This document shows, piece by piece, positions 51,821-59,557 of a stretch of DNA of 64,000 nucleotides (the stretch's first letter is position 1; each line of letters opens with the position of its first letter). The stretch lies in contig SCOI01000021.1 of assembly GCA_005503085.1 (NCBI GenBank), positions 1 through 64,000 on the forward strand, written 5' to 3'. The notes beneath the pieces were generated by a model that was not told the origin of the DNA, made no database searches, and was given only the letters and a program-made list of their open reading frames with translations. The DNA is from Burkholderiales bacterium C2. Lineage in GTDB: Bacteria > Pseudomonadota > Gammaproteobacteria > Burkholderiales > Burkholderiaceae_C. The translations under genes and the position numbers were made by a program.

Positions 51821-52711
51821 TCAGGCCGCCAGGCTTTGCTTCAGAAAGTCCACCAGGGCGCGCACCCGGCCGCTCAGATGGCTGCGGCTGGGATAGAGCG
51901 CGAACAGGCGGCGCGGCTCGACCCGGTAGTCGCCCAGCGCCGCCACCAGCTCGCCACGCGCCAGCGCCTCGCGCACCATCGGCTCGGGCACCAGGCCGAT
52001 ACCGACCCCGCGCCGCATCGCGTCTATCAGCAGCAGGCTGTTGTCGGCGCGGAAGCTGCCATCGACCTCGATGCTGTGCGGCTCGCCGCCGGGGCCCTCG
52101 AACAGCCAGCGCCCGGCATCCTCGCCGAGCCGGTAGGGCAGGCAGTTGAGCCCGCGCAGCTGCTCCGGGTGCTCGGGCAGGCCATGGGCGGCCCAGAACG
52201 ACGGGGCGGCGCACAGGACCCGCGGCAGCTGCATCAGCTGCACGGCGACCAGGCTGGAATCGCCCAGCTGGGCCTGGCCGCGCAGCGCCAGGTCCACCCC
52301 CTCGCGCACCAGATCTACCGGCCGGTCATTCAGCCGCACATCGAGCTCGATCTGCGGATGCTGGCGCTGGAAGGCATGCAGATGCTCGCCCAGAAAGGCC
52401 AGCGTCAGCGAGACCGGCGCCGAGATCACCACCCGTCCGGAGAGGCCGGCGCTGTGCTCGCGCAGCTGGCTCAGGGTCTGCTCGGTGTCGTCCATCACGC
52501 GGCGGCAGTAGGCGTAAAAGCGCGTGCCGGCCTCGGTCAGCTGCATGCTGCGCGTGGTGCGCGCGAGCAGCCGGCTGCCGGCCCAGTCCTCCAGCTGCTG
52601 GACATATTTGCTGACCACCGCGCGCGAACAATCGAGGTCGCGCGCGGCCGCCGCCAGGCTGCCGGTCTCGACCACCCGGCAAAAACACTGCATCGCGAGA
52701 TGCCTATCCAT
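51821..52711 (-). CDS. LysR-family transcriptional regulator
   Basis: The 296-residue product has a winged helix with VVETGSLAAAARDLDCSRAVVSKYVQQLE-type recognition region (14-43) and a LysR substrate domain with SGRVVISAPVSLTLAFLGEHL near 91. It belongs to the CrgA/AaeR-like branch that often represses or activates an adjacent oxidoreductase. It lies 42 bp after the cyclase gene on the same strand, so it may be co-transcribed with it. Confidence 0.87.
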   Translation of the reverse strand: MDRHLAMQCFCRVVETGSLAAAARDLDCSRAVVSKYVQQLEDWAGSRLLARTTRSMQLTEAGTRFYAYCRRVMDDTEQTLSQLREHSAGLSGRVVISAPVSLTLAFLGEHLHAFQRQHPQIELDVRLNDRPVDLVREGVDLALRGQAQLGDSSLVAVQLMQLPRVLCAAPSFWAAHGLPEHPEQLRGLNCLPYRLGEDAGRWLFEGPGGEPHSIEVDGSFRADNSLLLIDAMRRGVGIGLVPEPMVREALARGELVAALGDYRVEPRRLFALYPSRSHLSGRVRALVDFLKQSLAA

Positions 52712-52753
52712 CGCTGCCTCCTCCGGGCCGCATCGTAGCCGGCGGCCGTGCGC

Positions 52754-53764
52754 TCAGCGGATCGGGATCGCCAGCGGGCGCATCGGTGCTCCGTCGGCGC
52801 CGCGCAGCTTCAGCGGGGCGCCGAACCAGGCGAACTGGTAGACACGGTCGGCGGCCAGCTGCTCCAGGAAGACGTTCTGCATGATGGGCACGCCGCGCTG
52901 CGACAGCATGGAGCTGTGCACCGGGATCCAGTTGCGGCTTTCCTGCGAGGGCCAGGCATCGGTGCTGATATTGTCGACACCGATCACGATGGCGCCCCGG
53001 TCGGCCAGGAAATTGGCCGACTCGCGTGTCAGCCCCGGGGTGTTGTGCATGTATTTGTCGGCGTCTTTGAAGAGCTGCATGCGGCCGGTGCGCACCATGA
53101 TCACATCGCCGTCCTCGAAGTCCACGCCCTGGGCGCGCGCCGTGCCCCGCAGGTCCGCCACCGTGATGCCATAGGACTCGGGCAGCATCTCCAGGCCCTT
53201 GTAGCGCGCCACATCCAGCAGCAGGCCGCGCGCGATGATGGGCGGGAACTTCTCGATGCCGGCCTTGCGCCAGCCGCGGTCGCCGAGCTGCTCCTCGGTC
53301 TTGAAGCCGTTGTAGATCTGGCCGTTGAGGCCGAAGTGCGACAGCGCGTCGATATGGGTGCCGGTATGGGCATACATCGAGAAGGCCGCGCCCGAGTAGG
53401 TCACCAGGCTGTTCTTCTCCTTGCCCAGGCCGTTGGGGTCGTCGACGATGGTGCCTTGCGGCGTGTGGACGTTCCAGATCTGGAAGCGTGGCTGGCCCAG
53501 GAAGTAGTAGCTGGGCATGCCCACATAGAACTCGACGCTGAGGTCATAGGTCTTGCCGCTGGCGATGCGGCGCAGCACCTTGAGCGTCGATTCGGGCGTG
53601 ATCTTGTTGAGCATGCCGATCTCGTCCTGCGGGCCATAGGGGCTGATGCCGACCCGCTCGGCGGCCTCGGGCGGCGCACCGGCGGCGCAGGCCTGGCTGG
53701 CCAGCAGGGTGGCGAAGACGGCGGCGGCCAGCGCAGCGGCGACCGGAGAGAGATGGGCTTTCAT
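52754..53764 (-). CDS. exported cyclase-family protein (kynurenine formamidase-like)
   Basis: The 336-residue product has a signal peptide (MKAHLSPVAAALAAAVFATLLASQACA) and a cyclase fold with the metal motif HTGTHIDALSHF near residue 118 and GVDFEDGDVIMVRTGR near 210. Relatives hydrolyse N-formylkynurenine or other amide/ester/lactone bonds with divalent metal. Periplasmic location is unusual for kynurenine formamidase, so another substrate is likely. It diverges from the AraC-peptidase unit. Confidence 0.82.
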   Translation of the reverse strand: MKAHLSPVAAALAAAVFATLLASQACAAGAPPEAAERVGISPYGPQDEIGMLNKITPESTLKVLRRIASGKTYDLSVEFYVGMPSYYFLGQPRFQIWNVHTPQGTIVDDPNGLGKEKNSLVTYSGAAFSMYAHTGTHIDALSHFGLNGQIYNGFKTEEQLGDRGWRKAGIEKFPPIIARGLLLDVARYKGLEMLPESYGITVADLRGTARAQGVDFEDGDVIMVRTGRMQLFKDADKYMHNTPGLTRESANFLADRGAIVIGVDNISTDAWPSQESRNWIPVHSSMLSQRGVPIMQNVFLEQLAADRVYQFAWFGAPLKLRGADGAPMRPLAIPIR

Positions 53765-53849
53765 ATGCGCTTGAGTTGGGATGGGTTGAACATGGGCCTA
53801 TGGTCGGCCGCCTGGGCCTCGCCGCCTAGGCGCCGGGCGCGGGTTCAGA

Positions 53850-53866
53850 GTTCACGCCGCGTGAAC
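53850..53866. promoter_or_regulatory. palindromic operator candidate
   Basis: GTTCACGCCGCGTGAAC, a perfect inverted repeat with 7-bp arms and 3-bp centre. It lies between the cyclase start (53764) and the family-B array (53879), and could bind the downstream AraC-like or another dimeric regulator. Confidence 0.45.
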
Positions 53867-53878
53867 AATCGGCGGGCT

Positions 53879-53977
53879 CGTCGCCGGCCCGCGCACTTCG
53901 TCACTGCCAGGCGCCAATCCGTCGCTGCGGCGTGGCGGCGCTGGGCCGCGATGCCGACACTGCCGGCACCGACACAG
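53879..53977 (+). promoter_or_regulatory. family-B promoter array, copy 4 (AraC-peptidase operon)
   Basis: Sites are CGTCGC (53879-53884), CGTCAC (53899-53904) and CGTCGC (53920-53925), spacing 20 and 21 bp. The -35-like TGGCGG (53933-53938), 17-base spacer, -10-like GACACT (53956-53961) and GACACAG (53971-53977) follow. This copy precedes unrelated genes, so the shared layout is regulatory rather than a by-product of gene duplication. Confidence 0.68.
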
Positions 53978-54003
53978 CCAACCGCCGCACAAGGACCCGC
54001 CGC

Positions 54004-54738
54004 ATGAACACCGCCGCGCCCGGCCCCGAGTCGACGCCGCAAGCTCAGCAACACCTGACCCCCGGGTCGACCCTGGCCCGGCATCTGCATGGTCCGGCCT
54101 ATCTCGCGCTGGTCGTCGAAGGCAGCTACTGGGAGGCCAATGGCGCCGGGCGCCGCCAGCTGCGCGCGGGCGATGTGGCGGTCCACGGCCCCTATGGCGC
54201 GCATTGCAACCAGGTCGGCGGCGCGGGCGCCGTGGTGCTGAACTTGGCCGTCCAGGGGCCGCTGGCGGATGCCTATGGCCGCATCGACGATGTCGACAGC
54301 CTGGTCCGCGCCGCCGCCCAGCAAGGCCCCGAGGCCGGCGCGCTGGCCCTGACCCTGCTGCGGCCGCTGCCGCCCCTGATCAGCGACTGGCCGGATCAGC
54401 TGGCTCTCGACATAGCCGCCGACCCGCAGCTGTGCCTGGGCGACTGGGCGCTGCGGCAGGGTCTGGCGCCCGAGACGGTGTCGCGCGGATTCCGCCGCCT
54501 CTATGGCGCGACGCCCAAGCGGGTGCGTTTCGAGCAGCGCACCCGCCGGGCCCTGGTCGCGCTGCTGGGCGGGGCGGGCACGCCCCTGGTCGAGCTGGCG
54601 CTGGAGGCCGGCTTTGCGGACCAGGCCAGCATGAACCACGCCATTCGCGCGCTGACCGGCGCCTCGCCGCAGGCCCTGCGCCGGCGGTCAAGTGCTGACA
54701 AGACCGCCGGCCGGGGCGCTGCAATAGTGGCCGCATGA
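54004..54738 (+). CDS. AraC-like DNA-binding regulator
   Basis: The 244-residue product has a cupin-like N-terminal half with YLALVVEGSYWEANGAGRRQLRAGDV (residues 30-60) and a C-terminal AraC-type domain with CLGDWALRQGLAPETVSRGFRRLYG near 140 and LALEAGFADQASMNHAIRALTG near 200. It begins MNTA like the three small proteins, suggesting that promoter and first codons may have been copied together. Its stop overlaps the next start (ATGA). It could control its own operon or the family-B regulon. Confidence 0.8.
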   Translation: MNTAAPGPESTPQAQQHLTPGSTLARHLHGPAYLALVVEGSYWEANGAGRRQLRAGDVAVHGPYGAHCNQVGGAGAVVLNLAVQGPLADAYGRIDDVDSLVRAAAQQGPEAGALALTLLRPLPPLISDWPDQLALDIAADPQLCLGDWALRQGLAPETVSRGFRRLYGATPKRVRFEQRTRRALVALLGGAGTPLVELALEAGFADQASMNHAIRALTGASPQALRRRSSADKTAGRGAAIVAA

Positions 54739-55919
54739 ACAGACGCTCCGCCACCACCGCCTTGATGACCCTCCCGCTCTTCGCGAGCCTGCCTGCGGGC
54801 GCACTTGCCGCCGCTGCCGCGCCGCCACGCACCGCCTGGTCCTTCCGCACCTCGGAGGGCCTGGATGCTATCGCCTTTCTCGGGCCCTTGTCCGGCAAGG
54901 CCTTCTACGCGCGCTACTACGCCCAGGAGCTGCAGGACTTCAGGCCACGGATCGCGCCCGCCGCGCTGGACGCGCTGACCAGCCTGGTCGAGGCGGCCGA
55001 TGCCGACGGCTATCTGCTGTGGCCGCGCCTGAGCCTGATCCTGTCCGGCGGCCGCAGCGACACGATCGACGATCTGCTGGCCAGCCTCGACGATGTGGGC
55101 CGCAGGCTGCGGCCCAGTCTGGAGGCCAGCGTCTACTGGAGCACGTCGCTATGGGGCCAGTTCGAGCCCATGGTCGAGCGCCTGCGCCTGCTGCTGCAGG
55201 GGCTCAAGGCCGCCGGGTTTGCGGCCTACCGCTGCAGCCTGATCGCGCCGGCCGAGGCCCGGGCCGAGGAGCTGCTGCGCAGCTTCGCGCCGGTCGACAT
55301 CATCAGCGAGCAGGAGCGCCTGGTCGGCCGGACCCTCGAGCGCGAGATCGAGATGAATCTGCTGTGGTTCTGCCGGCCGCATGGCGTGAAGCTGCAGGGC
55401 CAGCGCTTCATCGCCGCTGTGCAGGCCTCCGATGCCACGATCGCGCTGACCGCCGCGCACGAGGTGCTGCACCCGCCCTTCGATATGCGCGGCGCGGTGG
55501 CCCGGCGCTGCATCGCCCAGCTCGCGGCCGACCCGCTGCTGCAGCGCATCCTGGCCGAGAAGAGCCGCGACAGCGGCTACAACAGCATCGAGGGCATCTT
55601 CGAGGAAGGCACCGTGCAGGCGCTGGACCAGATCATCCAGGAGCGCCTTGGCTACGGCCAGCCGCCGGCCCAGCGCTGGGCCGACAGCGATGAGGGCATG
55701 CATGTGTTCGCTGCGGCCCTCTACGGGATGTTGAAGGCTGATCGCTTCGATCAGCGCGGCGGCAATATCGAAGCCTGGCTGGACCGCGCCCAGGCCCGAG
55801 GCCAGCTGGCGCCGGCCGCCCTGCATGCCGCCGCTGCGGCGATGCTGGGGCGCGCTGTCGACCGGCTGTGGACCGGCGGCGCCGCGGTAGCCGCCACTTC
55901 AGATGGACCCCAACCATGA
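54735..55919 (+). CDS. exported HExxH protein, putative metallopeptidase
   Basis: The 394-residue product has a signal with twin arginine (MNRRSATTALMTLPLFASLPAGALA). The remainder is mostly helical, with AAHEVLHPPFD (HExxH at about 242-246) and FEEGTVQALDQ near 289, whose Glu would be the third zinc ligand in a gluzincin-type protease. I recognise no family by name, so the peptidase call rests on these two motifs. It is translationally coupled to the AraC regulator before it and to the M23 peptidase after it. Confidence 0.6.
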   Translation: MNRRSATTALMTLPLFASLPAGALAAAAAPPRTAWSFRTSEGLDAIAFLGPLSGKAFYARYYAQELQDFRPRIAPAALDALTSLVEAADADGYLLWPRLSLILSGGRSDTIDDLLASLDDVGRRLRPSLEASVYWSTSLWGQFEPMVERLRLLLQGLKAAGFAAYRCSLIAPAEARAEELLRSFAPVDIISEQERLVGRTLEREIEMNLLWFCRPHGVKLQGQRFIAAVQASDATIALTAAHEVLHPPFDMRGAVARRCIAQLAADPLLQRILAEKSRDSGYNSIEGIFEEGTVQALDQIIQERLGYGQPPAQRWADSDEGMHVFAAALYGMLKADRFDQRGGNIEAWLDRAQARGQLAPAALHAAAAAMLGRAVDRLWTGGAAVAATSDGPQP

Positions 55920-57091
55920 GCCCCATGAACCGTCGCCAACTGCTGCTGCACAGCGCCACCACCACCCTGCTGCCCTCGGCCCTGAGCGGCCTCCTGTCGC
56001 CGCATGCCGCTGCTGCCGCCAGCAGCGGGCTGGAGATCGCCGCGCTTGACCGCTTCGCCCGGGTGCGCATGAGCCGGGAGGACTTTCTGGTCGGCGAGCT
56101 GTCGGTGCGCAACAGCAGCGCCGAAGCGTTGGTATTGCGCCGCTTGCTGCTGCTGGGGCCGGATGCGGCTAGCCAGGCCCGGCCGCTGGTGACGCTGGTC
56201 GGCGAGGCGCTGCAGGCCTTGGCGAACGGGCCCGATGGTCGCCCGGCGCGCTCGTTGCTGCTGGGGGCCGGCGAGCAGGTGCTGCTGCATCTCTGGCAAG
56301 CCCTGCCGGCTGGCGATGATGCCGGCCTGGCGCTGCGGCTGGAAGCCTCGCGGGGCGATGATTCGACAGACATGGCCGCACTGGCCATCCCCGCCGCCGA
56401 GCCGCCGCTGCAGCTGGGTCCGCCGCTGCGAGGCGGCCCCTGGGCGGCGGTGTTCGACCCCTGGTTGGCGCAGGGGCATCGCCGCTCGGCCTTTGTGCAC
56501 GAGGGTCAGCGCTTCATTCCCGCGCGGTTTGCCATCGACTGGATACGGCTCGATGCCGGTGGCCGTCCCGGGCCGGCGGGCCCGGCCGGCTACGCGCAGT
56601 GGCATGGCCTGGACAGCGAGGTGCTGGCCGTGGCCGACGGCGAGATCGTCGCGCTGCGTGACGGCCGCGAGGACCTGCTGAACGCCCAACGACCCGCCCG
56701 CCCCTGGAGCCACGACGATGTGGCCGGCAACTATCTGTGCCTGCAGCTCGCCGACCATCGCTATGTGTTCTACGAGCATCTGCGCCAGGGCAGCATCACG
56801 CCGCAGCTCGGCCAGCGGGTCCGGGCCGGGCAGCCGCTCGCCCGCGTGGGCCGCTCCGGGATCAACTCCTCGGGCCCGCATCTGCATCTCCATATGGCCG
56901 ACCGCCCGGCCCTGCTCCATGCCCAGGGCCAGCCCTTTGTGCTGAGCGCCTTCCGCCAGCTCGGAACCTACGCCAAGATGGACCAGGCCGAGTCCGGCCG
57001 GCTCTGGATCGCCGACCCGGCGGCGCCGGCCGGGCAACTCGTCAGCGGCGAGCTGCCGGCGCCGAATGCGGTGTTGCGGTTTGAGGGGTGA
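55916..57091 (+). CDS. exported M23-family peptidase
   Basis: The 391-residue product has a twin-arginine-type signal (MSPMNRRQLLLHSATTTLLPSA), an N-terminal region of about 190 residues without known fold, and an M23 domain with WHGLDSEVLAVADGEIV near 230 (His and Asp zinc ligands) and the HxH close SSGPHLHLHM near 321. M23 enzymes cut peptidoglycan cross-bridges. Tat export of a zinc hydrolase is plausible because the fold could form in the cytoplasm. Overlap with the previous gene (ATGA) makes this the last gene of the family-B-controlled operon. Confidence 0.8.
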   Translation: MSPMNRRQLLLHSATTTLLPSALSGLLSPHAAAAASSGLEIAALDRFARVRMSREDFLVGELSVRNSSAEALVLRRLLLLGPDAASQARPLVTLVGEALQALANGPDGRPARSLLLGAGEQVLLHLWQALPAGDDAGLALRLEASRGDDSTDMAALAIPAAEPPLQLGPPLRGGPWAAVFDPWLAQGHRRSAFVHEGQRFIPARFAIDWIRLDAGGRPGPAGPAGYAQWHGLDSEVLAVADGEIVALRDGREDLLNAQRPARPWSHDDVAGNYLCLQLADHRYVFYEHLRQGSITPQLGQRVRAGQPLARVGRSGINSSGPHLHLHMADRPALLHAQGQPFVLSAFRQLGTYAKMDQAESGRLWIADPAAPAGQLVSGELPAPNAVLRFEG

Positions 57092-57115
57092 GCGGGGTGG
57101 GGCGAGGCCGCTGGG

Positions 57116-57976
57116 CTAGTTGTCGATGGCGCGAGTGCCTCGGCATGCCGGATAGCCGGTGCAGCCCCAGAAGGCCTTGCCCGCGTTGACCCCCTGCCTG
57201 GCGACCCGGCGCGCCATAGGCTGCATGCAATTCGGGCAAGCCGGCTCATGGGCCGCAGCTTGGGGTGTGGCGACGGGTGCAGGCGCTGGAGGCAATGGCG
57301 CCCGTGTCTGCTGAATCAAGGCATGCAGTTGCGGCCCATCAATCAAGCGCAGATTGCGCCCGCTGGCGAATTGGATGGCTTCTTTGGTGAAGCGCCCGGA
57401 GCTCACGACAAAACCTCCCGCAGCACCGCGAGCTGCCATCACGCCGTACAGCTCGCGCACCACATCCACACCGACCTTGTAGGCGCGCCACTGCTTGCAC
57501 TGCACCAGGAATTTCTCGCCACCCCGGCTCAGCACCAGATCCACCCCACCGTCGGCACCGCCGCCACCGTTCTCGTGCACGGCATAGCCCTGGCGGCGGA
57601 AGGCCTCGCCGACCAGCAGTTCGAACTGCTGCCAGCTCATGCCGTCCAACGCGCTGGTGGCGGCAGGGCTTGCCGCTGCCTGCCCTAGCAGCGCTGTGCG
57701 TTGGTGCCGCCGCCAGGCTGACATTGCCGCGCCGCACAGGCAGATCAGCGGGGCCAGATACTGACCCACGCCGGCCAGCATGTGAACAACGCTCTGGGCT
57801 AGAGCACCGCTCAACTGACCGGGTGCTACGGCAGTGAGCGTCGGCGGCTGGCTGGCGATGCTATGCAGCCAGACATAGAGCAGCACCCCCAAGCCCACGC
57901 CGGCCCACCATGGCAGCAGAGCCACCAGATCCATCAAGTCCTCGGCGGGACTGGCTTTCTTTCTTCGTCTGGCCAT
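57116..57976 (-). CDS. Mrr-like restriction endonuclease with topoisomerase-type zinc finger
   Basis: The 286-residue product has two membrane segments near the N-terminus (about 20-40 and 62-82), an Mrr catalytic domain (about 105-220) with FELLVGEAFRRQGYAV, GGADGGVDLVL (Asp) and FLVQCKQW (QxK, the PD-(D/E)xK core), and a C-terminal zinc ribbon CPNC...CTGYPAC. Mrr proteins cut modified DNA; membrane-anchored versions are frequent and may sense foreign or damaged DNA at the membrane. ATG 57976 was chosen because GAGAG lies upstream and the first residues (MARRRKK) suit a cytoplasmic anchor. Confidence 0.85.
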   Translation of the reverse strand: MARRRKKASPAEDLMDLVALLPWWAGVGLGVLLYVWLHSIASQPPTLTAVAPGQLSGALAQSVVHMLAGVGQYLAPLICLCGAAMSAWRRHQRTALLGQAAASPAATSALDGMSWQQFELLVGEAFRRQGYAVHENGGGGADGGVDLVLSRGGEKFLVQCKQWRAYKVGVDVVRELYGVMAARGAAGGFVVSSGRFTKEAIQFASGRNLRLIDGPQLHALIQQTRAPLPPAPAPVATPQAAAHEPACPNCMQPMARRVARQGVNAGKAFWGCTGYPACRGTRAIDN

Positions 57977-58102
57977 GCTGGCTCTCTCCCTGAAGTCGTG
58001 CCGATGATTCTGGCCAGACATGGCACTGTTCGCATCGAGTGGCCGGGGCGATAGGCATGGAATGACCGTGCCGGATTTCACGGCCGATCGCGTGATCTCG
58101 TG

Positions 58103-58192
58103 GTCCAGCTTGAGTTGTTGCTGGACGAACTCCCTGTCTTAGCCGACGTGATCCCGGTTCCATCACGCGATGGAAGCAATCGCTTCTGCGAT
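58103..58192 (+). other. structured 5' region of the Abi_2 gene
   Basis: In the 258-bp non-coding region before the Abi_2 gene, GTCCAGC (58103-58109) pairs with GCTGGAC (58120-58126), TTCCATC (58158-58164) pairs with GATGGAA (58169-58175), and ATCGC-TTCT-GCGAT (58079 plus: 58179-58192) forms a further hairpin. Such clustered stems can be an RNA regulator or antitoxin RNA; no promoter was firmly identified. Confidence 0.35.
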
Positions 58193-58234
58193 GGCACAGT
58201 GCATGGTCATATTGCTGCATTGGAAAGAACCGTC

Positions 58235-59239
58235 ATGACCTATGCAAAGCCCTGGCTCAGTCTGAGTGATCAGCTCGCGCAGCTGCGGCAGCGAGGCATG
58301 GTGATTGATGATGAGACCAGGGCTCGCACCTATCTTGAGCGGATCGGCTACTACCGGCTCAGCGGCTATTGGTTCGCCTTTCGTGAGCGCTCCGAAGCCT
58401 GCTGCGTCTGGAGCGCAGCCGAGGCGGGCAAGTCCAAGAAGGACAAGCGCGTCGAGCGTCTGCCGCTGGACCAGTTCAAGTCCGGCGCCAGTTTCCAGAA
58501 CGCGGTGGATCTCTATGTTTTCGACAAGAAGCTGCGTCTGCTGGTGATGGATGCGCTGGAGCGCATCGAGATTGCGCTGCGCGTCGATCTTTCGCATCGG
58601 CTGGGGGAGCGTGACCGCTTCGCCTATCTGCGAGCCGATCTGTTCCACCCGACTTTTTCGCAGCTGCTGGAGCCGTCCTCTGGGCTTACCAAACATCATG
58701 ACTGGCTGAGCAAGCAGGCGGCCCTGATCCTGCGCTCCAAGGAGGAGTTCATCCGGCACAACCGCGAGAAGTACGGCCTGCCGCTCGCCATCTGGGTGGC
58801 CTGCGAGGTGTGGGACTTCGGCAGCATGTCCAAGCTCTTTGGCGGTATGCAGGAGGTAGACCAGGACCGCATCGCGCAGCGCTACGGCATCAGCAACGGC
58901 AGGGTGTTCGCAAGCTGGCTGCGCAGCCTGAACTATCTGCGCAATGTTTGCGCCCACCATTGCCGGCTCTGGAACCGCAATATGAGCGAGCAGCCCAAGC
59001 TGCCGCCGCTGGCAGAGCTACCAGCGCTACAGGGCTTCCACGGCAATTCTCATCGCCTGGCCCGGCCTTTCTTGCCGCTATGCATGACCCAGCATCTGAT
59101 GCAGCACATCAACCCAAGTTCATCCTGGGGGCAGCGCCTGCGAGACCTGCTGCTGAGAGGTTTTCCCGATGTGAACCACCTGGGCCTGAATCTGGGAGGC
59201 ATGGGGGTGGACGAGGACTGGGAACAGCGCCCTTGGTGA
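58235..59239 (+). CDS. Abi_2 family (AbiD/AbiF-like) abortive-infection protein with HEPN motif
   Basis: The 334-residue product begins with the family start YAKPWLSLSDQLAQLRQRGM and YLERIGYYRLSGYWFAFR near 32, contains FDKKLRLLVMDALERIEIALR near 97 and ends with the HEPN RNase motif RNVCAHHCRLWNR (R-x4-H at about 236-241). Abi_2 proteins abort phage infection by RNA cleavage, and some work with a neighbouring structured RNA. An upstream in-frame extension lacks family resemblance, so ATG 58235 was chosen. It stands between an Mrr-like and a DUF3883 gene. Confidence 0.88.
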   Translation: MTYAKPWLSLSDQLAQLRQRGMVIDDETRARTYLERIGYYRLSGYWFAFRERSEACCVWSAAEAGKSKKDKRVERLPLDQFKSGASFQNAVDLYVFDKKLRLLVMDALERIEIALRVDLSHRLGERDRFAYLRADLFHPTFSQLLEPSSGLTKHHDWLSKQAALILRSKEEFIRHNREKYGLPLAIWVACEVWDFGSMSKLFGGMQEVDQDRIAQRYGISNGRVFASWLRSLNYLRNVCAHHCRLWNRNMSEQPKLPPLAELPALQGFHGNSHRLARPFLPLCMTQHLMQHINPSSSWGQRLRDLLLRGFPDVNHLGLNLGGMGVDEDWEQRPW

Positions 59240-59291
59240 TGGGCTCGTTGAGCAACACATGCCGAGCAACCGCCTGACAGGCAATAAAAAA

Positions 59292-59332
59292 CCCCCAAGC
59301 AGCTTAGCGCCGGAGCGCTTTACCGAAGGGGG
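59292..59332 (-). terminator. terminator for leftward transcription
   Basis: Read on the minus strand, CCCCC and GGGGG enclose an inner AGCGC/GCGCT stem and are followed directly by TTTTTT (59286-59291). It would end transcripts coming from the DUF3883 gene or from a leftward RNA in this gap. Confidence 0.65.
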
Positions 59333-59457
59333 CCGTGTTGGCGCGGATTCTGAGTTAACGAACTAGTGAAGTCAACAAAAAGTTGACGTCGAAATCCCCA
59401 GGTCGACTCCGCGAGACGCAATCGTTGTGATGGCAAGTCCTTGTTCTGCAAGGACTT
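59292..59457. other. structured, lower-GC intergenic region; candidate non-coding RNA
   Basis: The 318-bp gap between the Abi_2 and DUF3883 genes contains three stems. CCCCC...GGGGG (59292-59332) encloses AGCGC-CGGA-GCGCT and, read on the minus strand, is followed by TTTTTT. GTCAACAAAAAGTTGAC is at 59371-59387. AAGTCCTTG (59435-59443) pairs perfectly with CAAGGACTT (59449-59457), followed by a T-rich tail on the plus strand. The first stem would terminate leftward transcripts. A 62-codon minus-strand frame across the region has no support as a gene. Confidence 0.45.
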
Positions 59458-59557
59458 TTCCAATTTTTCCGGATTGCCTTGTGATAACCAGCGGAGGTAC
59501 GAATTCAAGTCGCCCAGCCCAGCGGCTGGCGATGTCTCGGGGCGCCCGTCGAACGAG

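Noticed and set aside
59320-59508. 62-codon minus-strand frame between the Abi_2 and DUF3883 genes
   Set aside because: It crosses three hairpins, has no convincing ribosome site and no recognisable motif; treated as part of a structured intergenic region.
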